Part shown: positions 44,744 to 55,469 of the stretch, one piece after another
Layout: each line of letters starts with the position of its first letter
How positions within the stretch are numbered: position 1 is the first letter of the stretch
Assembly (NCBI GenBank): GCA_949128115.1
Contig: OX421966.1
Location: 30,211,042 to 30,275,041 of the forward strand
Origin: Anaspis maculata
Taxonomy: Eukaryota; Arthropoda; Insecta; Coleoptera; Scraptiidae
Direction: 5' to 3'
DNA length: 64,000 nt
Notes under the pieces: model-generated
The model's input: the letters and a program-made list of their open reading frames with translations, nothing else
Told to the model about the DNA's origin: nothing
The model's database searches: none
Position numbers and translations under genes: made by a program

Positions 44744-45396
44744 GGGTAGTAACCACCATCAAAAAAATATAAAAAAAATCATACTAATCGAATGTAGAGC
44801 CTTAATAACAAGACTACGTTTCGTGAAAATTCGAAAAAAAAGTTCCTAGTGTCTCAAAATCTGCCTTGAAAGTGGCTACTTTTGCGAACGATTTCAAATC
44901 TACCAAGCTGTAAGGCGGGCTGTGACGTTTCAATCTTTTGACAGTAGTGGGGATGACCCCACCTCCGTTGCCTGTGTGTCAGTGTTGACGTTGACGTTTG
45001 CCAGCATAACATGACCATTGAAGTCTGATGTAGTTTTGAAATATTCATAAATCATGAAAGATTTTACCAACTTTCCATATTTTCAAGCAAAACAACTAAA
45101 CAACACGAGTCACCGCACAGATACACAAAGCGTTATTAACAATATAACAATCAGCTGTTACGAGCGTTGACGGGTTGACGCTAGTGCTTTTTGTAGTAAG
45201 TTCTGTAGTGTTGTCAAGCCTGCTTCTCCGCCTATGAAAGATTGTGACGTCATCGCGACAAATTTGAAATGATCAAAAACTTTCATGATTTTTTTTACCA
45301 AGAAAACTTACGGAAAAAAATCTGTTAACTATATAGCGTCACTTATCAAGAAGTAAACTTTAAAAAAAAATAATAAAAAAAAATCGGTCACTACCC
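44744..45396. mobile_element. 653-bp TA-flanked TIR element
   Basis: Left end GGGTAGTAACCACC and right end (as reverse complement GGGTAGTGACCGAT) are inverted and flanked by TA (ATAGGG / CCCTAT contexts). Subterminal regions are A/T-rich in both arms. The interior includes a CAATCTTTTGACAG region and GTTGACGTTGACG / GTTGACGGGTTGACG repeats. Non-coding. Confidence 0.7.
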
Positions 45397-45766
45397 TATT
45401 TCAATCGCGAGTCATCGCGTTTATTTTGGAAATGTCCGGAGCTCCGCACTTGTACACTGCGACCTATTGGGAAGAGTCTAGAAAGATCGCATGTTATCCA
45501 GAATCGCCGCTCGTAGGTAATAATCGACTTAAACACTGAACGTCTGGTCTTGAACGAGCTGCAGTAACGGGCAGACGAACGGACCGATTCAACAGCGGTT
45601 TCCACCGAGTTGGAAAATGCGCTGAAAATCCTCCGCGAATTTGTTTTTCAGCTTATCCGCTTTGCCCGGGTTTCCCCTACCTGGAGTATTAACGTTCGAA
45701 AATGTTGTGTTTAATGCGAATCCCTGCAATAACGAAAATGTTATCCGAGGCGCCATTTACTTACAA

Positions 45767-45848
45767 GCAGTCGTGGCCGAGCGGTTAAGGCGTCTGACTA
45801 GAAATCAGATTCCCTCTGGGAGCGTAGGTTCGAATCCTACCGACTTCG
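45767..45848 (+). tRNA. tRNA-Ser (AGA), left-arm copy, acceptor mismatch
   Basis: 82-nt gene with A box TGGCCGAGCGG, anticodon loop CTAGAAA (anticodon AGA, reading UCU), a long serine-type variable arm (TTCCCTCTGGGAGC region) and B box GGTTCGAATCC. The acceptor stem pairs GCAGTCG with CGACTTC, leaving one C-T mismatch where the right-arm copy has a C-G pair. A run of T follows within ten bases, suiting RNA polymerase III termination. No intron. The mismatch may reduce function. Confidence 0.93.
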
Positions 45849-46896
45849 AAACTTTTTTTTTCTCTTACCATAGTTTAGTTGAATGAGGCCTCAATTTGAA
45901 ACTGAAAATAAACTATTAAAAAAAATCTGCTGCCACCACAATAGTTTTTCGATTAGTATCAAGGGACCTATGTACAATTTTTTTTTGAGAATTCCCATCG
46001 GGTTGGAAGTTCTAATTTGAGAGGAAAATTGGAACAAACTTGGAGAATTTCCAGCATTTTTGTACCATTTTGGAAAAATCACCACCGGAATTCACTTCGA
46101 TATCAATTGGAATTTTCCGAAAAAACTTGATCCCTGAGCGGAAAAAAACGTCTGAGTTGAGTCCTGCACCAAACGCGGGTCATCGTGGTCGAAACCCGGG
46201 TGAGCAGCCGCCTCGGGTGGTAACAGCCAAGCATCAGCCAAGAGAAAGTCTGGAAATTTTCAGCGCCCGACTGGAAAATGGTGGTGGAATTCCAACTGCA
46301 GACTTCATTTGACTCTTTTGTTATGTTGCTTTCTGTCGAATTTGGTTCTGGTCCATCGGATAGATTTTGAGTAATCAATTGGCAAAGTTTTGAGCTCTGC
46401 CAATATCAAATCGAATCAATATTTGACAGATGACAGATGAAAAAATACGTTCAACTGATGAACAGTTTTCCAACGTCTTTTGAACGACATATTGCCAACA
46501 GAAAAGTTCCGTGGGATATAACCTAGCTTCTGTCATTTTTTTGAGGTGACCGATCCGTCCGACAGTGACAGCTAAAATGGACTGTTCTCACCGTAGAGTG
46601 AAACTATGTGACACGGCCTACTGTGTGTATGTGTGTGCCCATCACTGCTTTCGCCGCCGCAACCGCCGCCCCCATTACGTGCAATTTACCCCGCACACTC
46701 ACTTTATACAATGTTTTCATCGTATAAAATTGTAGTTTTTTTTTTGATATGTTGAAAAATAAATCGTGTTAAAAATTGAGAATGTTCTTGAAAAACTTGA
46801 TATGCTTTTGCAAGAAAATTGCAAAGTATCTTTGATCAAAAGATAAAAAAGGGCGGGTTTATTCTAATTATTTAGCTATACGTTTTTTTTAGCAAT

Positions 46897-46949
46897 ATCG
46901 CTCATTGGCTTTTGTGGCACAACGCATGGCATGAGAGCCAATGAGCGAT
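46897..46949. repeat. Internal hairpin of palindrome arm
   Basis: ATCGCTCATTGGCT and AGCCAATGAGCGAT form a perfect 14-bp stem around a 25-nt loop (TTTGTGGCACAACGCATGGC region). The mirror-image hairpin is in the right arm near 47730-47790. This is a palindrome inside a palindrome, possibly an older MITE that predates the large duplication. Confidence 0.75.
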
Positions 46950-49002
46950 GCTGCGCTTACGGCTAAAATTGAAACCACGGGTAAATGAACTGACCAAACC
47001 CACGGAGCCACCTCAACATTCGCAGACTGTCGCGTCCTCGGTCTCGTCGTTTGAAAGAGATTCAACTGACCAGACCCCAGTCACTGACAGATGTATTGCA
47101 TTAATAGTGCGTCCACCTTTGTTCTGATTTGAGTTACCTGGGAATCTCGCCATGAGACGCCATTGGAAAAAAAAATTGGAAAATCATAGCTCGCTCGAAT
47201 CACACCTATAAAGATGGAGCTAAATTGGTGAAATAAAGCGTAGCAGAATCAATCACTGTGGGCTTATTCCTTGACAGAAATTTACCATTCAGGTCTTTTT
47301 GGAAAGCTACAATACATTATTTTTGGATTCTGAGAATGTTTATAGGCTTAAAACAAACAACATCCTTGTAGCTTTCCAAAAAGATCTGAATGGTAAATTT
47401 CTGTCAAGGAATAAGCCCACAGCGATTGATTCTGCAACGCCTTATTTCACCAATTTAACTCCATCATTTCAAGTGTGATTCGAGCGAGCTATGATTTTCC
47501 AAATTTCTTTTTTCCAAGAGCGTCGCATGGCGAGATTCCCAGGTAACTCAAATCAGAACAGAGATGGACGCACTATAATGCAATACATCTGTCAGTGACT
47601 GGGGTCTGGTCAGTTAAATCTTTTTCAAACGACGAGACCGAGGACGCGACAGTCTGCGAATGTTTAGGTGGCTCCGTGGGTTTGGTCGGTCATTTACCCG
47701 TGGTTCTAATTTTAGCCGTAAGCGCAGCATCGCTCATTGGCTCTCATGCCATGCGTTGTGCCACAAACACAAAAGCCAATGAGCGATACTGCTAAAAAAA
47801 AAAACGTACAGCTGAATAATCTGAATAAACCTGCCTTTTTTATCTTTTAATCAAAGATACTTAAAGATTTTCTTGCAAAAGCATATCAAGTTTTTCAAGA
47901 ACATTCTCAATTTTTAACGCGATTTACAACAATTTTATACGATGAAAACATTGTAGAGAGTGAGTGTGCGGGATAAACGGCATGTAATGGAGGCGGCGGT
48001 TGCGGCGGCGATTGCGGGGACTAAAGCAAAAAAAAAGCAGCAATGGGCATGCACACACATACACACAGTAGGCCGTGTCATCACTCTACGGTGAGAACAG
48101 TCCATTTTAACTGTCATCTGTCGGACGGAACGGTCACCGTCAAAAAATGACAGAAGCTAGGTAATATCCTACGGAATTTGTCTTGCAATATGTCGTTCAA
48201 AATCCGTTGGAAAACTGTTCAACAGTTGAACGAATTTTTTCATCTGTGATCTGTCAAATATTGATTCGATTTGATATTGACAGAGTTCAAAACTATCCAA
48301 TGGACCAGAACCAAATTCGACAGAAAGCAGCAACATAACAGAAGAGTCAAATGAAGTCTGCAGTTGGAGTTCCACCACCATTTTTGAGTCGGGCGTTGAA
48401 AATTTTCAAACTTTCTCTTGGCTGATACCACTCGAGGTGGCCGCTCACCCGGGTTTTGACCAGGATGACCTGCGTTTGGTGCAGGACTTAACTCAGACGT
48501 TCTTTTCCGCTCAGGGATAAAGTTTTCATGGAAAATTCCAATTGATATCGAAAGTGAATTGATAGCATTGGGCGTCGTGGTTCCGATTTTCCGGTGGTGA
48601 TTTTTCCAAAATGGTACTTGGACATTCCGTGAATTCAAAACAACTGAAGAGCAAAACTTTGACCATCGGTAAGCACCATTATGTGTTTATTTTAGGTGCA
48701 TACTGCGAGTCATAGTTGGAGAAATAATTGCAATAGCTCTGGGGAAGGCTTTTTTGAATCAGACCAACCGCGTTTCACTTTTCTTTCCAGGAAAATGCTG
48801 GAAATTCTGCAAATTTGTTTCAATTTCCCTCTCAAATTCCAACTCCCGACCCGATGAGAATTCTCAACAAAAATTGTACAAAGGTCCCATGATACTAGTC
48901 GGAAAACTATTGTGGTGCCAGAAGATTTTTTTTAATTGTTTATCCTTAGTTTCAACTTTGAGCCTCATTCAACTTAACTATGGTAACAGAAAAAAAAAGT
49001 TT

Positions 49003-49084
49003 CGCAGTCGGTAGGATTCGAACCTACGCTCCCAGAGGGAATCTGATTTCTAGTCAGACGCCTTAACCGCTCGGCCACGACTGC
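49003..49084 (-). tRNA. tRNA-Ser (AGA), right-arm copy, perfect acceptor
   Basis: Reverse-strand 82-nt gene, identical in design to the left-arm copy, with acceptor GCAGTCG pairing fully with CGACTGC. A box TGGCCGAGCGG, anticodon AGA, long variable arm, B box GGTTCGAATCC and a downstream T run on its strand are all present. It faces the left-arm copy across the palindrome. It appears fully functional. Confidence 0.95.
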
Positions 49085-49229
49085 TTGTAAGTAAAAGGCG
49101 CATTAGATAAGAATTTCGTTATTGCAGGGGTTTGCATAGAGACAATATTTTCGAACGTGATCATTCCAGGTAGGGGAAACCCGGGCAAAGCGGATAAGCT
49201 GAAAAAAAATGCGCGAAGGGCTTATTTCA

Positions 49230-49915
49230 TTTTAATAATTGAATTTTTGTAGTTTATGATCCACCCTGTATAGAAAACAGAAATTCAATACAGCTTCAGA
49301 GGTTGATTTTCCGTATGTATTATTCTCCCATAAACGGTTCACTAAAATCTTTCGAAACAACGAAAATAGAAGCGATCGAAGGTCCCTCCATTACTTCAAA
49401 ATTAGAAGAGATTAGATTTCTTTTTAATTTTACAGCACTCTACTACATCTTCATCTTACGCAGCTTCAAGGTGGCTGGACATTTTTGAATCACCTTGTAT
49501 AGTGGGAAGAATCACTGCAGCCGCCATTGAAACCATTTTTAACGGACAAAGCATTTTGTACTTGGATTTTGATATACGTAGGCCCCAGCCACCACCGCAT
49601 GTGGCGTACCCATAGCCTTGTGACAAGTTGTCATCGAAAAGATGAAAACACACTTGAACTGTCTCCACTTGGTTTTCCAGCGCATGAAACAGTGAAGTAA
49701 AATCAGAAACACGGTCACGGTAACACCTAAAATCCTAAAAACTAGGTAATTGTTGGCCCCTTTTCTTTCTTTGGGCAGTGTTGTCATCGGTCAGAAATGA
49801 AACGACATAATTATGTCAAAACCTGACCTTGACGATCCGTCGTTACCGTTACGCATGACGTCACTGTGAAAAGAAATAACGAAACATCTGGAACCCTAAT
49901 TAGGAGGACCAGTGT
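49230..49915. other. No gene supported
   Basis: Two overlapping minus-strand frames at 49456-49787 have some cysteine and glycine content but no recognised family. No repeat boundaries found. Confidence 0.45.
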
Positions 49916-49927
49916 TGGTATAGGTAT

Positions 49928-50900
49928 CAGTGGCGGCTCGTGAGTTTTTTGCAAGGAGGGCTCAAGTTAATAACAAATTTGCGAGCTGAGAACTATAATG
50001 TCCTATCTGCACTTCTTGTAGAAAATGTTTCTCGAACTTCGAACCAGCAAAACATGGACAAAATGTTTCCTGATATAAACAATTAGATCAGAAACTAGAG
50101 AAAGAGGCTTTTATTCCTTTTCCGTTTCTGATCTAATTGTTCAAATCATGAAACATTTCGTCCATGTTTTGTTGGTTCGAAGTTCGAAAAACATTTTCTA
50201 CAAAGAGTGCAGATAGAACAGTTCTCAGTTCGCGAAATGACGAAATTCGAGACAAAAACTTTTTTGTCGTATCCGCATCACAACACAACCATATGGAGTT
50301 TTAGCATTTACTGTTTTGTCAAAATTACGTGTGAGTTAATGCACCACGAATTTATTCTTGCGGGTTCGATTTGCTTTATATTCAGTAAATCAATGCTGTA
50401 ATCGGACGTCCGTTGTTTTTTTGCATTTATTTCTTCTTGTAGGCTTGATGACCTAAATGTACCTTTTTTAGGTCAGCTATCTTCATGTTTGCAAACTGTT
50501 GACTAATCGAAGAGTATATAAATAATTATATCGATTATTTTAATCGGCTGGGGGCTCGAGAAACGGAGCCCATATCTGCAGTATAGAGCGGGAGCCGCGT
50601 CTCGCGTTGCCATGGTTACGGACATGTTTTGCGCGGGTGCACCCCGGCATCACCGCATCGGCGGTGGGCGCCGAATGCGGAGCCCAAGACGAACTTCTTC
50701 GACCGTGCGATCGCTCAGAATTATTTTGTTAAAATATTAATTGACTAATGACTGAACGTTTTTGCACAAAACCAAATCTTTGGAATGAGTATATATAATT
50801 AATACAATGCATTCCATGTCTTCCTACCGATAAAAACCTCTTGCCGCCTTTAGCGTTGGGGGGGCGCCGCCCTTGAGCCCTCCCTCACCAGCCGCCACTG
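49928..50900. mobile_element. hAT-type MITE with perfect 8-bp target duplication
   Basis: Left terminus CAGTGGCGGCTCGTGAG and right terminus (reverse complement CAGTGGCGGCTGGTGAG) are inverted with one mismatch in 17. ATAGGTAT directly flanks both sides (49920-49927 and 50901-50908). Inside is a second palindrome at about 49980-50240 whose arms share TTTCTGATCTAATTGTT and TTCGAACTTCGAACC-like blocks. No transposase remains. The exact duplication implies a fairly recent insertion. Confidence 0.92.
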
Positions 50901-51212
50901 ATAGGTATCCAGCTTTACAAACACGAGAATTATGTGTAGGAAGTGTAAACGAACAAGTTCTAGGAGTTGAAGTCGCAGAAGAAAATACAGCACTCGCAGA
51001 TCTTTGAGATCACCTGCAGCACAAATCTGATTGCAAAAACCAACACGCCGAATGTATAACTATATATAATTTCATATCGAGCTGGTTATTGCACCACAAA
51101 TAACCCATTCTTCTGATCTTGAGGTCGTGGCTGTATACCAGGACTATTGCTATAACTTTGCGACCGGTGCGCGCTCTGGCTCGGCTCGGCTCTCTCCTCA
51201 GGTCGTCGCGTG

Positions 51213-51220
51213 TATAAAAA
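51213..51220 (+). promoter_or_regulatory. TATA box of a candidate host promoter
   Basis: TATAAAAA sits in a locally GC-rich context after GGCTCGGCTCGGC. A start about 30 bases downstream (near 51243) would leave a very short leader before the ATG at 51255. The arrangement resembles compact insect promoters of secreted-protein genes. Confidence 0.45.
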
Positions 51221-51254
51221 GGAGCTCCAGCAGGAGCCCTGTTGATGACCTGCC

Positions 51255-51461
51255 ATGCAGTGAGTGTATAATATAATATAGTGCCGAGAAAGCCTCGGTG
51301 GTAATTAGTGGTTGGTCGAGTAGTCGAGTGTCTTCAACCATCCGAGTCCGACCAGCCGTCGTCGTGCTTCTGGCTGCAGCGGCATCAGCAGCAGCAGCCA
51401 GCATCCTGTGGTATCCTGCTGCACACAACACGGCAGCCGAGTACTACCACTTATGCTGTAC
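51255..51461 (+). CDS. Candidate 5' end of a secreted-protein gene
   Basis: ATGCA at 51255-51259 is followed by a strong donor GTGAGTGT (51260). A 64-base intron would end at TAG (51323). Joining gives a start MHRVSS and then VVVLLAAAASAAAAS, a signal-peptide-like hydrophobic run, followed by ILWYPAAHNTAAEYY. A donor-like GTGAAA begins at 51462, before a stop. A tiny first coding exon plus a short intron inside the signal peptide is common for insect cuticle and secreted proteins. Downstream exons were not found. The alanine/valine run overlaps a CAG repeat region, so chance is possible. Confidence 0.33.
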
Positions 51462-51599
51462 GTGAAAAGAAGCCAACCGCGGCGAGAGAGGAGCTTTCGG
51501 CTCTTGACATATTTTGTGACCCCTCTCTCGGAAATTGGCAACAAATGGCCGAATATGCTTATCTGCTGTAGCGTTAAATCGATTCAGTTATTGCGGTTT

Positions 51600-52610
51600 T
51601 TTATCGGAGCAAATTAGACTTGAGCTGTCAAACAGCGTGAAATATACTCTTTTCATAAAGTTATGATTTGATGGGAATACCTCCTTCAACAGTTGGCCAA
51701 TTGTAGATAAGAACGGATTAGTGCGTTTCATTACGTAGATATTAACTAGAACCAACTACTGAAGAGCTAAGAGTAGGGTACCCCTACAATCACTTTAGCA
51801 AAATTGTATGTTCCCGGCTGTAAAAGTGCACAAAGACTTCTTTGAAATTCTTCATCCGATCTTTCCCAATATAAAAATTGTATTGCATGAGCTGTGGAGG
51901 ACCCTGGCAACCGCACTTACGGCGGTCTCAGCCCCAACTTGGTATCGAGCCGCCAGAGTCGCCAGACCCTAGTCTTGTCAGTTTTACTTACTACAATACT
52001 ACAAACCTGAAATTTTATCAGATTTGCTGATTCTACATTTTTTAGGTGCAACATCCAGACGACCATCAGATCCCAATATCTAGTAGGTATATTATAATAC
52101 AAATTTTATAAGACATCGTATTGTCACACGCATTTTGAAGCACGAGGAGCGAAGCGACGAGTCATTCAATTGAGGTCTCCAATTTTCCGTTGTCTCTCTT
52201 TACTGTGACGTCATGCGTATAAGATACGGTTAATCGAGGTCATTGGGCGCTTCCCAATAAGGCGTATAAGGACACATTGGACACATATGGACACAATTCG
52301 ACACAGCTAGCGTTCTAATAGCAGTAATAGCACCACATGTCGACACAATCGAAACATTGGCGAGGCTGAGTTTAGAATTGAGCTGGCAAGTGCACTTTGA
52401 CATTGTGTATCCGTCTTGTCGCAGTTATTGGAAAGCGCCCTATGTTTCTTGAGATATGACATTTCGTTTCTGACAATGGGAAATTTTTCGAATCTGACAA
52501 GCGCTCTGTCGTGTATTTATTTGATTTCAGCATAGATTTCATGATTTCACTTGTTCTTACCCTCGTTCTTACCAATAAGTGTGTTATATGTAGTGGAAAA
52601 CTGAGAAGAT
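51600..52610. other. No gene supported
   Basis: No reading frame or repeat boundary that I can support; no plausible continuation of the 51255 gene candidate was found. Confidence 0.45.
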
Positions 52611-52616
52611 ACAGAA

Positions 52617-52804
52617 ATGGTTCAAGGGTGTTGTGTCGCTCTATGCGAGTCGAGAATAAGACGAATACACCCAGCATAACCATGCACCGGTTCACGAAAG
52701 ACCCAAACTTGATGGAAGTGTGGCTGCACCAGCACCAACAGAGATCACGCTGCACCAGACACGTGCATCTTACTACGAAAAAACTCTATTACTTCGTCCA
52801 TTAA
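52617..52804 (+). pseudogene. THAP zinc-finger domain, frameshifted fragment
   Basis: From the ATG at 52617 the frame reads MVQGCCVALCESR, matching the start of THAP domains (C-x-C start of the C2CH finger). After about 14 codons a one-base shift moves to the frame NTPSITMHRFTKDPNLMEVW, which is the core THAP signature (HRFPKDP..W). Beyond WLHQ the sequence departs from the family, and the second C..H pair and AVPTIF-like end are not evident. THAP domains occur in P-element-type transposases and in host DNA-binding proteins. This copy is broken. Confidence 0.75.
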
Positions 52805-52809
52805 AAACT

Positions 52810-53375
52810 CCCTTATGGGCTCTAGTGACTTTCCCCACATGATAATGGGAACAGTATAGCTATCCGATTCAAAATTCCCGCAAAAGTCAGAAACGAAACG
52901 TCCAAACGTCATAAACGTGAAAACGTCAAAGGTGACCTCGAAAATCCATGTATTTTCTATCTCCTAAAATTGGAGAGGTCAATTGACGAGTGTGACAATA
53001 GATCTTATGAAACGTGTGTTATATACAATTTTTCCTATTTTGCAACTATTCCATGCTTTTTTTTGATAGAAGATTGTAAAATATGTACCTCTGCTAACAA
53101 AATTGTTGGGAATTGCTCTTGATGGTGAAAGCACAGTTTATCATCAGACATAAGCCGTATTTTCCTGAAATAAATCCCTTCTGCGAAGTGATGTCACCTA
53201 AGCTGTCTCTTCTGTCAGTGAATGCTGTCATGTTGATGTCATGCCAGCTGATATTGCCAACATTTGGGGGTAAAAAAATGCGTACCGAAATGGAGCTTCT
53301 TACGACACGCGAATGACGTCATTTGCGTATCGTAATGACTTTCTTATGAACGCAAAATAGAAAATTGTATTTGTT
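52810..53375. other. No gene supported
   Basis: A plus-strand frame at 53113-53316 has no recognisable domain. Otherwise AT-rich. Confidence 0.45.
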
Positions 53376-53379
53376 CGAA

Positions 53380-53660
53380 TTTGTGAACGTTTGGCGCTGT
53401 CTATGCCGGCGCCATCTGGTGTCTCAATTTTTAACAGAATGACTTGGCTTTTGCACTTGCTTGTCTGTTTGGCTTTTGATTTGGATCTATCTATATCAGA
53501 TTTGGAGTTTTGACGTTTCAGGGGCCGGAATTAGATGGATCTTTTTGACATTTGGCACGGTCGTCATCTTCTTTTGCATTTTGTGTATCTATACCCAGTA
53601 CAATTCAAATGAAATGACATCCCAGGCGGCTGCAAAATTTGACATTTTTGCATGAGAAAT
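53380..53660 (+). repeat. Dispersed repeat, copy 1
   Basis: It shares TTTTGACGTTTCAGGGG and TTTTTGACATTTGGCACG blocks with 56290-56660. In that second copy a MITE separates the two blocks. Class unknown. Confidence 0.55.
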
Positions 53661-53669
53661 GATGTCTTT

Positions 53670-54395
53670 TCGGAGTCTGTCGGGTAGGTTTTGTGTGGTA
53701 GATTATCATCAAACATTCACAAATTGATTAGTTTCCCTTGTAAACTCGATTGGACCTAAAAATGACGCATTAATTCTTGGGCAAGTGTCAAACTGTTCAG
53801 CCGTCCGAGGTTTCATTGATATCCATATATCCTCATTTTCTACGTCAAGAGGTGTTTTTCCACGTGTTTGCGTTTGATCATAAAACCGAAACGCTGGGAA
53901 TTTTTTTAACTTTTTGCATCAAATTGATGCAACTTTCAGTGGTTTCCAAATGACATAAAAATTAGGACAACCTTTTGAAGCCAAGCAAATTGAGAATTTT
54001 GGTGAAATAGTTCCGCTGGCATTTGACATATATGCTTAGAAAAAGAAAAATAGACCATGCATATTCCATATCAATAACTCGCACTCCTTCCACCAGCATA
54101 TTTTGAACTAGGCGTCCACACGACGTCACGAACTCGTCAGTATTGCCAACCTAGTTGAAATTATAACCCCAAAAAGTGTTCGGGGAACAACCTGCGTTGT
54201 TATAATTTGAAAAAAGTACTTTTTTGAGATGTTGGATATCTTAGGACGCAAATTTGTGCGTGATAATTGTTCACAAAACTCTGGCGGCGATCAACACTGA
54301 TAGTTGGAGGTGTGTTGCCCCAAATAGCTTAATAAAGAAGAAAGTTTGGTGAAGTGCTATAATCATTTCCGTCGAAAAAAAAAAAAGAAATCCGT
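53670..54395. other. No feature seen
   Basis: No supported reading frame, inverted repeat or RNA gene. Confidence 0.5.
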
Positions 54396-54399
54396 TGCT

Positions 54400-55460
54400 T
54401 TTTTTGGGAAACTAGATTCCTGGAAGAGAAGAGCATCTCAGGAAGTATCTCAAAGTGCCAAGAAATGCGACTCAAAGACATCTGGGAAGGAGAAAATATG
54501 CCAGTTCATAATCATGCCAGAATAAATATGTAATGATTTTACAAAGTATCCATTACTGAGCGCCCTTTCAGGAATTCAGGAAATATGACTGTGGAAAAAG
54601 CTGTGACCTGTGCAAGTGCATGTGGCGATCTCGAAATGAGAAAATCCAGCGACCAAGGAATTTCTAAGTTGACCACAATTTCAACTCAAATCCTGCTTAG
54701 AAGAAAAAAATTCGGGATTTTTCAAGCAATGTGTCTTGACGCGATGAAGCCATCAAATGGAAATTCAAGATTGTCAAGTCAGGTGTACAATTTTTGTCAT
54801 CAGAAGATATTTGGAGCCGATCCCATCTGGTACACATGTGCTTATTATATGCTCAGAGCGAATATTACAATTATATCTCTATGCGATTATAGTGAAAATA
54901 GAAAATGAAAATTATTGTCAATTCGAACATCCAGGCTTGTGAAAGCAATGAAGAGAGCATTACTAGAGATGTAGAGGGCGCAATTAAGGTGAAACTTGGG
55001 TTGGAGTATGGTTGAATCGTTTTTTTTTGAGAGGAAAAATTTAGAAATTCAACGGCTCGTAGAAGTACGAGAGCATCACAGAATGTATCCCAAAGCACCA
55101 AGAAATGGAAAAGAGGAAGAGAGGAAGGAATATACTTGAAAAAATATACGGAGGTTGTATCGATAACGATTAGGATGGGTAACTAAATTGCTGTAATACA
55201 GTTATGATGTTTGCACAAAATGATCTGTTGCTAAGCCTCTCTAGTTTCAGGAAGTACCTGTGTCAAAAATTGTGGCCTCCGGCAATCTAAAAATAGGAAA
55301 ATCTACGGACTGAGGAATTGCCTACGACGACCACAATTTCGAATCTATAGAATCCTGAATAGAACAATGAATATTTGTATTTTTAAGAAATGTATCTTGA
55401 TACAATCAAGTTGTAGTTGAAAATTCAACATCGTTATGAGGTGTAAAATTTCTGTCAAGG
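54400..55460 (+). repeat. Diverged tandem duplication, unit about 640 bp
   Basis: Copy 1 (54400-54810) and copy 2 (55040-55460) run in the same direction. Shared blocks include AAGTGCCAAGAAATG / AAAGCACCAAGAAATG, TTTCAGGAA followed by CTGTG, AAAATCCAGCGACCAAGGAA / AAAATCTACGGACTGAGGAA and ACCACAATTTC. The frames that cross it are unrecognised, but duplication of a region with spaced conserved blocks could mark old coding sequence. Confidence 0.65.
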
Positions 55461-55469
55461 AGGGCTCCG

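Larger units (their letters stand above)
45631..49220. repeat. 3.6-kb palindrome carrying a tRNA-Ser gene in each arm
   Basis: The left arm starts with TTTTTCAGCTTATCCGC and GCCCGGGTTTCCCCTACC; the right arm ends with their reverse complements. Matching continues through both tRNA genes, the GGAATTTTCC regions and the central block TTTGGAAAGCTAC near 47305 and 47370. Arms are clearly diverged, and the right arm has about 150 extra bases near 48625-48790. Each arm contains a smaller hairpin (46897-46949 in the left) built on ATCGCTCATTGGCT. A rearranged relic of arm sequence lies at 59695-60504. No transposase is seen. It is either a foldback transposon that acquired a tRNA gene or an inverted duplication of a tRNA locus. 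Confidence 0.88.

Noticed and set aside
45641..45886. 81-residue frame
   Set aside because: It runs through the tRNA-Ser gene; the tRNA explains the conserved sequence.
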